This document shows, one piece after another, positions 9,831 through 20,834 of a DNA stretch of 64,000 nucleotides; the first letter of the stretch is position 1, and each line of letters begins with the position of its first letter. The notes below the pieces were generated by a model that was not told the origin of the DNA, did not search any database, and saw only the letters and a list, made by a program, of their open reading frames with translations. Source of the stretch: Antedon bifida (lineage: Eukaryota; Echinodermata; Crinoidea; Comatulida; Antedonidae); NCBI GenBank assembly GCA_963402885.1, contig OY727097.1:21452001-21516000 (forward strand), given 5' to 3'. Made by a program: the position numbers and the translations under genes.

Positions 9831-12192
9831 ATGTCTGCTCTTCAGAGGCCTAAAATAAGTCATGTCATATTTGATATGGATGGTTTGTTAATTGGTAATT
9901 ATAAATCCCTTTTAATATTAGTGTGCGTTGAATAGTCAATATAATATTATGCTATTTTTCGTAGGCTTGGGCTAGGCCTATATAAACCAGATATTCAATA
10001 ACCGCGTATCAATCATTCTTCCTGTTTCAAATCATACTGTACGCAGTTCGGTCTTGTTGTAAAGCGTTTCGGTCGCCTGTCGGTTTGACAACCTATTTAT
10101 ATCTATGTAAATTAACAATTTGTATTTGAGCTTTGAATAAACGGTTGGTCTAATACAATTGATTTAATGAATGTTTTGCTTTCAATAAAAACCATTCATA
10201 GTGCTCATATTGATGTGCATGAACGATTTGATACTTATTTTATTTCATTTCAAGCACGACACAATAAAGTGAATATTATGTACATTTATGATTTACAGTA
10301 CTGTTGTATACAATCAAATACACAAAAATATCTTGCATCAGTTTAAAATTGCGCTGCTTAATTTCAATCGAGTATTTTGATTCAAATGGCACACAAACAA
10401 GCCAAACTTATATTTATTTGTTGACCAAACAAGATTTAGTCAGAGTGAATGTTTGGGGCTTCCTAGTGTACTGTTAACTGTTCCAAATTAGCTGCCGGTT
10501 TAAATTAAACATTTGATATTAACCTGTTGGACCTTTCATGAGTAGGCCTAGGACTAAAGTAATTTAAAAAAAAATAAGATATAAATATCTGAAACCAGAA
10601 GGTATGTTTACATTATTTATTTGGTGGGGTGTATCACTCAACTTCATTTTCACATACACTTAATGTTTGATGAAATGTTACGGTAAGTTCAATAAGTAAT
10701 GTGAAATACCAGGTCATCCGACATGCTAATCGCTTGACCTAAGATCACCAGACTTTAAAATGTTTAAGCACCCATATATTTGTATTATTTCAGATACAGA
10801 ACGTTTGTATACAATAGTTTTTGAAGAACTTTGTTCTGAATATGGTAAAGCTTACACATGGGAAATTAAAGAGCAAAGTATGGGTCGGAAGCCTGGAGAG
10901 GGCGCTAAGATAGCTATTGATTCATTACAGTTGCCGTTGACAGTTGAAGAATTTCTTACTAAAGCTAAAAAAAAGCAAAGGAATGTTTTTCCACAGTGTT
11001 CACTTATGCCTGGTAAGATATCCAAAACAAAGATATTGTATGGATCACAAATCTTAAGAACACTAAAATCAGTGGTTCTTATCCAAGGCCCACTTTGGTT
11101 AAAAATGAAGCAAATTTAATAAGTGGTTTCTATAATTTTTCATAACAAAGCATCCAGAGGTTGAATTTGCTCAGACCCTGAAATGTTATAGTGTATTTGC
11201 TTATTTTATCCCATGGGAGAAATCAGTACAGGAAAATATTGAATAAGGTATTCATGATTCAATAAAACTCTTTTATCTAGGAGCTGAGAAACTTGTAAAA
11301 CATCTACATAAAAGCAATATACCAATTGCAGTATCGACAGGCTCTGCATCAAAGATTTATGATGTAAAGACAACAAACCATAAGGAATTGTTTAAGCTGT
11401 TTCATCATATAGTGTGCTGTGGTGATGATTCTGAGGTGAAGGAAGGCAAACCACATCCAGCTGCTTATACTGTTGCTCTACAGCGATTTGAAGCACCGAT
11501 CCCAAAGCCAGAACAGGTGTGAAAGTCTGTTTATATATTATAAATTGAACAATTAACAATATAAATCTGTATATGACACATTAAGTAATGAGGGAAGTAC
11601 TGTAAATGATTTATACTGTGATTAGGTGTTTACGAATCCAGTTTAAGGTTTAGTTTACATTGAAAAGGTCTATTGCATATGTCTAGTCTGGCGTGAGGCT
11701 CCCGCTATTTTACCCAACTTCAAGCTTTTTCACAAATCTCAGTCTTTTTTTTTAAAATTACTTTTAAAACTTCAAAATTCTGTTTACCATGCCTAAAATT
11801 ACCAATCCTAGGCCACAAAAACGTTGTGGAGATAATTTTAATGAATTAGGAATGTTTCAGCCTATGAATGTTTTGACCCAGTTGGCTTTGAGGTTTGGAA
11901 GGCAGGGTCATCATTGGGAAATCTCAAGTCGGCAACAATTTCAAACTTGACATGTATGCTATTTTCATATCTCTATACTTTAAAATTGAACTAAAACTTT
12001 ATCAAATTCCAGGTACTTGTATTTGAAGATGCACCAAATGGTGTCAAGTCAGCCAGAGCTGCAGGGATGCATGTTATCATTGTTCCGGATGATCGATTAG
12101 ATGAATCAAAGTCAAAGGATGCACAACTGCGCTTGAAAAGTCTTGAGGATTTTGTGCCAGAAGAATGGGGCTTGCCTGCATATGACAGTTGA
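9831..12192 (+). CDS. PUDP: Pseudouridine-5'-phosphatase (HAD hydrolase)
   Basis: Four exons: 9831-9894, 10794-11012, 11281-11516, 12013-12192 (TGA 12190-12192), with donors GTAATT, GTAAGA, GTGTGA, acceptors TTCAG, TCTAG, TCCAG and continuous phases 1, 1, 0. The product is 232 aa, close to the roughly 230 aa of animal PUDP/HDHD1. HAD motif I is FDMDGLLIDTE with the Asp nucleophile and acid/base at about 15 and 17. The helical cap follows (MGRKPGEGAK, LPLTVEEFL, LMPG). Motif II is VSTGS at about 112, and the motif III/IV region is EGKPHPAAY and VFEDAPNG with the metal-binding Asp at about 179. The enzyme dephosphorylates pseudouridine 5'-phosphate from RNA turnover, in the cytosol. The start ATG follows a short leader and gives the expected N-terminus. 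Subfamily choice rests on remembered resemblance to PUDP. Confidence 0.94.
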
Positions 12193-12208
12193 TTACAATT
12201 ATTATTAT

Positions 12209-12214
12209 AATAAA
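12209..12214 (+). other. Polyadenylation signal of PUDP
   Basis: AATAAA 17 bases after the stop codon, the first such signal downstream of the gene. Confidence 0.5.
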
Positions 12215-13374
12215 CAGTGTGGTTTTTAATTACAATACTTATAATAATTACACCTTAAATTTATAATCAACATTGGCGGTAATTGGAGTGATGAACTTAT
12301 ACATTATTGGTATTGCAAATGCATAATGGTTAAGGGAATTAAACTGTACTGTATTTTGTAATACAGTATTGCAACAAGTAAGGAAGGAAAACAAATAAAT
12401 AAGCACCAATTGTACATTTAAGGAAGGCATTAGTGAGCTTTATCTTCAAGAATAATCTGCTCATGCGTATAAGCCCAATATACACCATTCCGTTTATTAT
12501 TTTCGTCCTTTATTTTAAAATGAAATCTCGCAATAACTTGAACAGGACACTTTCGAAACTACTGTATTCTTAATTTCAAATAACAAAATTAGAATTCATT
12601 AATATATTTTTTCTTAAGGTTTTCGTAAGATGTACTGAATAGTTTTTTTTTTTTTTAATCTTTTGTGGTTCAATCCATTCATTCAATGTTTCATTACATA
12701 ATTTATAAAACATTTTCCACCTTTTTTCATGTACTGAATAGTTTACATTTTGAGTTTTATATTTTGAGGTTAGCCCTAAATGAAATTGTCTTGCACTTTT
12801 TCACTAACTTTCCACATGGATTGCAAAGTATAAAAAGTATCTATAACAATATGAATGAAATATGTATAACTATAAATACTGTTACAGATTGTTTTTATTA
12901 CAATTACAGCAGATCTCCCAAACTCTCTCGGTATTGGCAAGAAGCTCCCGATATGGCTTGATTTACAATTATAGAGCCCTCTATAGTTTCATAAAACCTC
13001 CCAATATTAATTTTTCCAAGTTGAGAGAAGGGAGGTTACAGTAATGAATACATTACAAATTTATTCTTCCTTAATTTTTTACAAAAATCTATTCAAATAC
13101 AGTAATATTTCATGAACTGGTGTTAAATTTCCCTTCTTAAAAATGACTATGACCAAAAGTACATGTAAGACCTGTACATCAATTCCTCTTTCAAAACTTC
13201 ATATTTTCTATTTATGCCTCGATGGAAATTATCATCATCATCATCATTTGTATAAACTGCATGTTCTCTAATATACATATGCTGTTTTGAGATGAACGGT
13301 TATTGAGCAATAATGACCGATATTTAATGTCTTTTTTCAATCATACTGTGCTCCATTATACAGATGTCTTTTTC
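12215..13374. other. Convergent intergenic region PUDP / ZNHIT1
   Basis: AT-rich sequence holding the 3' untranslated regions of two convergent genes. No additional gene was recognised. A run of T (12643-12656) and a short (ATC)n tract near 13230-13247 are the only low-complexity features. Confidence 0.6.
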
Positions 13375-16300
13375 TCACACTGTCCATTTAAGACACCTGC
13401 AAAAATAATACCAATTTATAGTAAGTACTATTTATCATGTATGTAATGTAAATTTTAAATTCGGAAAGATATTAATAAAGTAACAATTTAATTATTTTGG
13501 TGTTATGTAATATTTCAGAGTTTCTTATGCATTCCCGTAAGTTATGTGTACAGTATATTATCATAGTGAGTTATTATTGCTACCTAGGTTATTATTTGTG
13601 TTTGTTTGGATAACGTAAAAATTAAAAGACGGATATTTACCAAATAGACAGATATAAACATATAGATATGTGGTCACGGACAACCCGGAACAGCATCCCA
13701 ATAATGGACCACTTTTTATTATTTTACTTAGCCCGTCTGTCAAAAATACAACCAGATCTTTATCATGATTCTCAATCCTTTTTCTCTTTTTACTCCGGCT
13801 GTGGGAGTTCAACTCTCTGATTGCTTTTGTTGTAAAATATATCCTTACCTTGTGTCTTGATGAGTTCCTAAACATTTAACACAACAGTATCTAGCACCAC
13901 ATGAAACACAAGTATAATTTGAAGGAAATGTGAACAACAGTTAAGGAAAAGAATTCATCATATAAAAGTCATGTTGTAAACCAGACCATATACTGTACAG
14001 TAATTGGTTTATAAAACATTAATTGTTTGATAATTTTCCAACTAAACTAGCCCTAGCTGCTGCTGACTGATTAGAAAAGAAAGTTATGTTAGTTAATACA
14101 GTATATGTTGATATTGCACACAGTCATGCAATTAATTTATAATTATTAGCAATGGTGCAGTGGAGGAGAAAGTAGAAACAAAGTTATTTGTTATTCCTGA
14201 TCAAGTTCACTGTAATGTGATTCTGGAGTGGTAAGTACTGTAGTAGTAAAACAGACACTGATGGGAAAACAAAATTTATACTGAAATTTATAGATTAGAA
14301 ACATTGGTAAAGGTTATTTACTACCCATGCAATCTGTACTATATTATTTTGTTGTGTAGTGGTAATTCATGTAAGCTTTTTGGTTTTATTGGGTCCACTA
14401 TATTTATTATTGTTTTATCAATCCTTTCACAATTTAAAGTTTTAAGGATTTTTATCATTTCTACATTCAAACAATATCAAAAGGATATCCACAGACATTA
14501 CAGAAATGCCTTTGAGGTAGAGTTGATGGCGATACACCAGCTGTGAAGTATGTATTTGGTTGCATGTTACTTGTCTGTTCTTCTTCTAATAGCATATTGA
14601 ACGTCTTGCGGAATCGCTGTTTAAAATGGTCTCCTCTTGTTTTCCTTTTTTTCTTAGGTGTATTTGATGCTGTAAGGTGAACATTTGATCATTTTATATT
14701 AAATAATGTTTCTGACACTATTATTAATAATTTATTTATTTTTTTTATAAACATATTTCTACTGGATGACAATATCAACGTTGTCCCACAAAGGGGACAT
14801 TGTTGTTTTTCAAAAGGTCCAGCATAAAACATAACAATATACATAATTATATAATACATAGTTTCTTAAAAATTGCTAAAATTAAACAGTCTAAAAATAC
14901 TAAAATGTGAGAACCATACATTAAAAATACAAAATTATGATTAAAAATCCAAGTTAAAAAGATGTTCATAAAATTATTTAATACATAGTTTCTTAAAATA
15001 GTAAAAAATGTTAAAATTAAACAGTCAAAAATAGTACTAAACTTTGAGAACCATACATTAAAAATACAAAAAAATGATTAAAAATCCAAGTTAAAAAGAT
15101 GTTCATAAAAAAGAATACACCACATAAAAAAAATACACTGAACAGATTTAAATTTTTTTTAAAAGTATTTCCCTAGAGAAAAAAAGTGTTTTTATAACTC
15201 GATTTGAACGCATTAATGGAAATTGAATTTTGAATGTCAAAATGTATGTTATTCCATATGTTTGCCCCTGCGACCCTCAGTGATTGTTCTTTCATTTTAT
15301 TCGTGTTTGGTATCGGGGGAACAACATTTAATGTCTCAGAAGCTCTCGTGTTATATCTATGTCTGTCTATTACCATCTCGATTTCATTACAAAGTCTATC
15401 TGGTGCAGCACCACGAACACACTTATACATAAGGGTAGCAAGAGAGTAATTTCTTCTCTGCTCAAAACTTTGCCAAGATAATTGTTTAACTATGTTTTCA
15501 CCCCTACTGTTTATGAAGTCGTGGTTCTTTGTAATTATTCTTGCCGCTCGTTTTTTAAACCTAAATATTTTACTTATATTTGTTGCAGATGTATTTCCCC
15601 ATACAGAAATGGCGTAGTCGCTACATGGCTGTATAGTCATTCTGTAAATTTTTTCTAGCAGGCTTTTGTTTAGAAATCTACTTACTTTGTTAAAAATTGT
15701 AATTTTGTGTCCAAGTGACTTACACAGATTACTAACATGATGGTTCCACGTTAAATGTTCGTCAATTTCTACACCTAGATATCGAGTGTGCTTAGAATTT
15801 TCAAGCTTTTTACCATTTAAGAAAATAGAAATATCACCATCTGGGCTAGAACGTTGGCCTCAAATTAACATAACTTTTGTTTTCTCTAGGTTTATACTGA
15901 GTTTGTTGCCCTCATACCATGTATTGACATTATCCATAATAGTTTGAAGCTTTTGATTGATTTCGTTAGTTGAACTCCCATTAACATAGATAGCAACATC
16001 GTCAGCAAATATACTACAAGAACCAGGGGAGATGTACTGTGAAATATCATTAATAAATATTAAAAATAAAATAGGACCTAACGAACTTCCCTGGGGTATA
16101 CCTATGTCAATATTGGTTGCTTTGGATTTACTACCGTTGCAAACTACAATTTGTTTTCTATTGCTCAGATAATTTCTGAACCAATCTATTTCGACGGTAT
16201 TGAATCCATAGTGTGAAAGTTTATTTATTAAAATAGAATGATCAATGGTATCGAAACACTTTGAAATATCAAGGAAACATACACCCACCATTTCAGATTC

Positions 16301-19300
16301 ATCGAGAATTTCTAGCCAATCATCAATCACTCTATGGAGGCAATTTACTGTGGAATGGTTTTTCCTAAAGGCAAATTGATTAACATTCATGAGATCATGT
16401 TCACTAAAGTATTTAACTATTTGTTTTTGAATTTCTTTTTCTACTAACTTAGCGATATGACACACAACTGATATTGGCCTGTAATTTGACATTGTTTGTT
16501 TGCAGCCATTACCTTTATAGATTGGTGTGGTCTTTGCTATTTTCCAGTCATTTGGTAATTTCCCTGATGTTAAAGAGATATTAATTATTCTGTACAGGGG
16601 TAAAGATATATGTTCTGCTGCAGTCCTTAGCAATTTACTATCAAAGCCTATAATATCATTATTGCTACTATTCGGTAGGCTTAAAACAGCTTTAAATAAT
16701 AGTGTCGGATATATTTATTTGTTTGTGTGTTTTAATTATCAACAATGACATATTTTTCTCGCAACCTTTTAAAACTATTCTGATTTCACATTAGCTAGTT
16801 TGACACTTTTGATTAACAAGCCAGTAATTTATGTGAACCTAAAATGATCTATAGAATAACCACCTTAACATTATCTAGTGGAATATGTTGGAGAATAAAG
16901 ATAAGATAAAGAGATACATAAACACTACATACACATTTCTGATGGAAAGAAAAGGAGAACTTCTGAATATCAGCTAACCCACTGGAAAGGTACCCCCTCT
17001 TTCCGTTTGAAATAAAAATAAACAAAGGAAGTAGATCTTAATTTTTCCCCATTAACCTAGTTTAATTTGCTAAATTAACTTGTAAGTTAGAATCACAGCA
17101 TTGATTAAGTATCCAAGTCATTGCACAGAACCTTGGCTCAATTACCTAATAGATCATGTATGTGAATCATACCTTATCTTACTAAAACTAACAAATTATT
17201 TTTTCTAAGGTTCAATATAAATAGAATAAAAAGTTAAAAATGTGTTACATTTGTTTGGGAATTTTACTGTTGAGTATAGTTATTCAGGAGTATTTTGAGC
17301 GTTGAGATTGTTCTTAACAAAAAGGCTTGCATTGTAAACGTTTTCTATTGGAATGATTTTCTGTTTGTTATTTAAATACAAAAGTACTCAACGAATCTTT
17401 ATGTTGACAATGAAAGTATCAATATGGTATAAACTTATAAATTCCAACAACCCAAAAACCAACTATAACAAAACTGATTAAATTAAGAGTTCAAAAGAAT
17501 AAAAAATAAAAATACCTGGTTCTTCATCAAACTGAGGTAATTTCTTCTTGAGTAAAACAAGATTAGCTTGAGGATCTTCCTGGAAATTGTCCTGCTCCAG
17601 TGCATCAAGCTGCTTTCTCATTCGTTTGGCACGGGTAAATTTATCAAGTATACGGCGCTGCTGTTGGTCTCTGATGCGCCCTTTTTAATGACACAAAACA
17701 AAATGTTTTATTTAGCTATGAGTATGATCTGATCAATAGATATGGGCCTAGGGCTAGGCCTATAAGTACAGGGTAATTCATGTGGGGCATGTGTGGGGCA
17801 TGTACGAGCCACAACGCACACTACCAACCCAAATGGTATTTTGAAAAAGGCTGTTCACTTTTTATTATTGAAGTATCATGATAATAATAATAAATGGGAA
17901 TATGAATAAATAATTTAGGAATCCATGGGAAAGTATGTCTTGAAGTGAGTGAACAGGACTCATAATATACTGTATAGACTGTTCTAAAATAAGCAATGTG
18001 AAGATCTTTGATGCCAATCTAGAAAATGATTCTGGCTAATTATCTAACTTAACTTAATATTATTTTCTACATTTGATTTGCGTGTGTCCTTCCTTATTTC
18101 ATTCTGTACATACATATATACTTACAGAACATACCTATTGATTTTTTTTTGTAATAAAAATTATTTAAACAAATTATAAACCCCAGCAGGATTTGAGCCA
18201 TGTAAAGCTAATACCTAAAGCAAAAAAATAATTTAACATGCTCCCTATCAGTGAATATATTTTGCCAAATACTTCACTCAGTTTCTGAATGCTTTCATTT
18301 GTTTGTTAGCAGGATTACTGAAAAAGTAATTACAAGATCTTTACCAAAATGATAAGATTTAGACTAAAATACAGATAGATAAATGGTAAAGGGCTACTCC
18401 ATTAAATGTTGGAGGCAATCCACACCACAGTCCCAATTATGGACCATTTTTTTTACTGTTAAAAGATAGGACAGAATTTTCAAAAGCTGGCGAACAGTCT
18501 TAAAGTAACAAGTAAACTGAAATTGCATTTTCTCGAGAACTACATGTCCAAAAATCTTCATTTTTGTACAAGAGGCAAGAGTTATAATTTGTGATTTGTA
18601 ATTTTAAAACATAATTTCATTCAATTTACAGGTTTTTTTAATATAAGTAGTTTTAAAAAACCTATTTCTTTTAAAATTCGCCCGTTAGTTTTTGGCGTTT
18701 CTGTTCTATTGTTAGTCAACTGATACTATTGTTAGTTGAAAGGCTGGTTACATAACCATTACACCAAATTCGCATACACATGCTTTTAGTGAAATTAGTC
18801 TAAATCACACACAGCATTAAGACACACACAAATATATATATATATATATATTTTCCCGGAGAAATCCTATGTAGGAGAATTTTACAGTAGGCGGAGGTAT
18901 GCACGCTCGGAGTGACTTCTTGTTATATTATTTATTTAATTTAAGTGTATGATAATATTCTAGGCCTATAGTTAGATAGGCCTACTGTAGTACAATTATT
19001 ATATTAGGCAATGCATACTTAGTCAGTAGTTATACTGTAATATATTAAAAAATCGAGATAGGCCTATGCCATGCCCTAGTATAGGTCTAGGCCTTGTATT
19101 ATTATGGCTACATTAAGCCCATTTGTGGATTATTCCGTCCCCTCCTCGACGATCTAGTCAAATTCGATCCAACTTGGCCAAAAACTAATCGGTCAACTCG
19201 GCCCCATTAAAGTATGGAACGCAAAAAGTGCAGACGAAGCGAATTGATAAAAGAATATTTAAATAATATATTATATATTTTTTTATTTTACTGTATTAAT

Positions 19301-19743
19301 CTAATATTATATATCTAATATATCTAAGAATGTTTCGAATCATTTTGGGAACATCAAAATATAGACCTAACATTAACAAACACATTACTGAGACTAACAT
19401 CACAACTAATAATATTTACTATAATAATATTAATAGGGCTATATATAAATAAATACTACCTATCAATTAAACGAAAAACGACAGGGTGTGTTATAATAAT
19501 TTATATTGAATTTTCCATTTTATTTTGTCTAGGCCTTTAACCTTTTAGTAGAGTGTGCGAAGCGAGAGCCTACCCTAGCTGGTCAAAAAATTGTTAAAAA
19601 GGGGCCGAGAATAAGACAATTATTTCTTTGATATTCCCATGACGGATAATTATTGTTTATTTCTAAAACAATATTGCATTTATAGTAAGTGTGACGTTAC
19701 AAAAACAAAATATCTTTTTACCCGATTCACGTTTATCAGCCAT
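13375..19743 (-). CDS. ZNHIT1: Zinc finger HIT domain protein 1 (SRCAP/SWR1 subunit)
   Basis: Five exons on the minus strand: 19743-19722, 17680-17516, 14669-14489, 13929-13849, 13396-13375 (stop TGA 13377-13375). The joined frame is 156 aa; human ZNHIT1 is 154. It starts MADKRESGR, then QQQRRILDKFTRAKRMR, ALEQDNFQEDPQANL, KKLPQFDEEP, a basic KKKRKTRGDHFKQRFRK region, and ends with the zf-HIT module from Cys119 to the end: C119/C122, C130/C133, C138, C142, H146, C151, last residues CLKWTV. The family member (p18Hamlet, yeast Vps71) is a nuclear subunit of the complex that deposits histone H2A.Z. Introns 1, 2 and 4 are GT-AG. Intron 3 is AT-AC with U12 signals (separate entry); only that choice gives the conserved CGFPSNYTC. 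Intron 2 holds a broken LINE in the same orientation. The acceptor of exon 2 has a weak pyrimidine tract. Confidence 0.95.
13930..14488 (-). other. U12-type AT-AC intron in ZNHIT1
   Basis: Read on the minus strand the intron begins ATATCCTTTTG (14488 downward), which fits the minor-spliceosome AT-type 5' site. It ends with the branch site TTCCTTAAC (13948-13940) followed 10 nt later by the terminal AC (13931-13930). Length 559 nt. No AG lies between the branch site and the conserved coding sequence, so a normal acceptor is not available. Splicing at AT...AC joins GG to A, giving the Gly of the conserved Cys-Gly-Phe-Pro in the zinc finger. Confidence 0.93.
14720..16712 (-). mobile_element. Broken non-LTR retrotransposon (LINE), 5' truncated
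   Basis: Minus strand. One frame runs from about 16709 to 15173 and encodes a reverse transcriptase: NYRPISVVCHIAKLVEK, FLDISKCFDTIDH, GIPQGSSLGPILFLIFIND and the catalytic FADD box. Downstream comes the usual C-terminal region (RYLGVEIDEHLTWNHHV, FKKRAARIITKNH, IWNNI). The frame is interrupted by one in-frame TGA at 15860-15862; otherwise it stays open. No endonuclease domain is present, and an upstream stop lies near 16710. The architecture resembles Jockey/CR1-like elements, but the clade was not resolved. It sits in intron 2 of ZNHIT1, same direction as the host gene. Confidence 0.88.
14851..15112 (+). repeat. Tandem duplication in the LINE 3' region
   Basis: Two ~130-bp copies in direct order (about 14851-14974 and 14975-15110). 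Both contain ATACATAGTTTCTTAAAA, GAGAACCATACATTAAAAAT and AAGTTAAAAAGATGTTCATA. Small indels separate them. Confidence 0.8.
17681..19721 (-). other. ZNHIT1 intron 1
   Basis: Non-coding AT-rich intron with scattered AGGCCTA words and the (TA)n tract. No exon or mobile-element coding sequence was recognised. A stretch near 18430-18450 (CCCAATTATGGACCATTTTT-like) resembles one near 13698-13718, probably an old repeat. Confidence 0.55.
18830..18852 (+). repeat. (TA)n microsatellite
   Basis: Run of alternating T and A in intron 1 of ZNHIT1. Confidence 0.85.
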
Positions 19744-20834
19744 TTTGTCGTCTGCTTTGTTGTTTTGGCCTTTGCTTCTAAATCAGTTGATTGGATTGGA
19801 CAAATAAAACGTGGTTTCCAATTGGACAGGGGAAGTTTGAATAGTTTCAAATAATAAAAATACTTGTAATTTCTTTATAAATTATGTGTAATAAATAAGT
19901 AAAACTATATTAATTGGAAAAATTATAACAGTCTATTGTGTATAATCATTTAAAGCTTGTATTGTATTTTGTACAATTACTGCTTTTTATGTGTATTGCC
20001 TCTCTGACCAATCAGAGGTGAGATAGCATAATCACAGGCCTAGCGGCTAAGCGGATTTTTTGAAATAACAAAAGTCAAGGAATAGGAAATCAAGTTTGAT
20101 GGTGCTGAAGTTTAGGCCTAAATTTTATATAATTGTAAGTATATCAAAGATGAAACTGATTTATTTTACTCACTAAAATGTTATAATATAATAATATACT
20201 TGATAATTGACTAGCAATATGAATATTAGGCCTATACACTAAACATTTTTGTTGGATACCTAGTTAGGCTAGGCCCAGCAGGGCCTACTAGGCTACATAC
20301 AGGCAGGCCTAGCCTAGGCGCAGCCTAGTAGTAGGCTAGCTAGGCCTAATTGGAACTAGGCGGCCTAGGCCTAATTGGAACTAGGCTAGGCGGCCTAGGC
20401 CTACTCTAAGCTAGGCCTACCTTCCTATCTAGCTAGCCTTTCGGAGGCTATTAATCCTAAATCCTATCTCTCTATCTCTAGTAGCTAGGGCTAGGCTATA
20501 TAGTAGGTAGGGCTAGGGTCTACTAGCCTATACTATTACTACCTAACCTAGTACTAGGCTAAGTCTTTAAAAATGTTACAAATGTATTATATTTTTACTT
20601 GATTTACTTGATTTTGAGACTTATTAAGGCCAGAGCTTGCTTGTGTGTCCCTCGACGTGTTTCTATATATATATTATTTTAATATTATTTTCCAAAAAGG
20701 GTGGGAGGCCCAAATAATTAGATATAGTGGGTCACCCACCACAACTACTGTACATCTGAATGAACATATTGTATTTTACTCTTATTAAGTATTCTCATAT
20801 TTTCAGATCTAAAAGGATTAGTAAACTTTTAAAG
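19744..20834. promoter_or_regulatory. Divergent promoter region ZNHIT1 / ECT2
   Basis: The start codons of the two head-to-head genes are 1.1 kb apart. An acceptor at 20805-20806 (TTTCAG) precedes the ECT2 start exon, so ECT2 has at least one upstream non-coding exon in this interval, not located. No TATA box could be assigned with confidence. The interval contains the TAGGCC/CTAGG array. Confidence 0.5.
20262..20563. repeat. Dense TAGGCCTA / CTAGG low-complexity array
   Basis: About 300 bp made almost wholly of overlapping, partly palindromic words: TAGGCCTA, CTAGGCCTA, GCCTAGGC, GTAGGCTAGC. One unit GCGGCCTAGGCCTAATTGG is present about twice (near 20330-20400). The same word is scattered through the rest of the window, but nowhere this densely. 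Confidence 0.8.

Noticed and set aside
13898-13929. Ordinary GT-AG splicing of ZNHIT1 exon 4
   Set aside because: No AG acceptor exists between the branch-like sequence and the conserved coding sequence on the minus strand; AT-AC with U12 signals fits exactly.
15223-15449. Plus-strand open frames of about 70 codons
   Set aside because: Antisense shadows of the LINE coding sequence on the minus strand.
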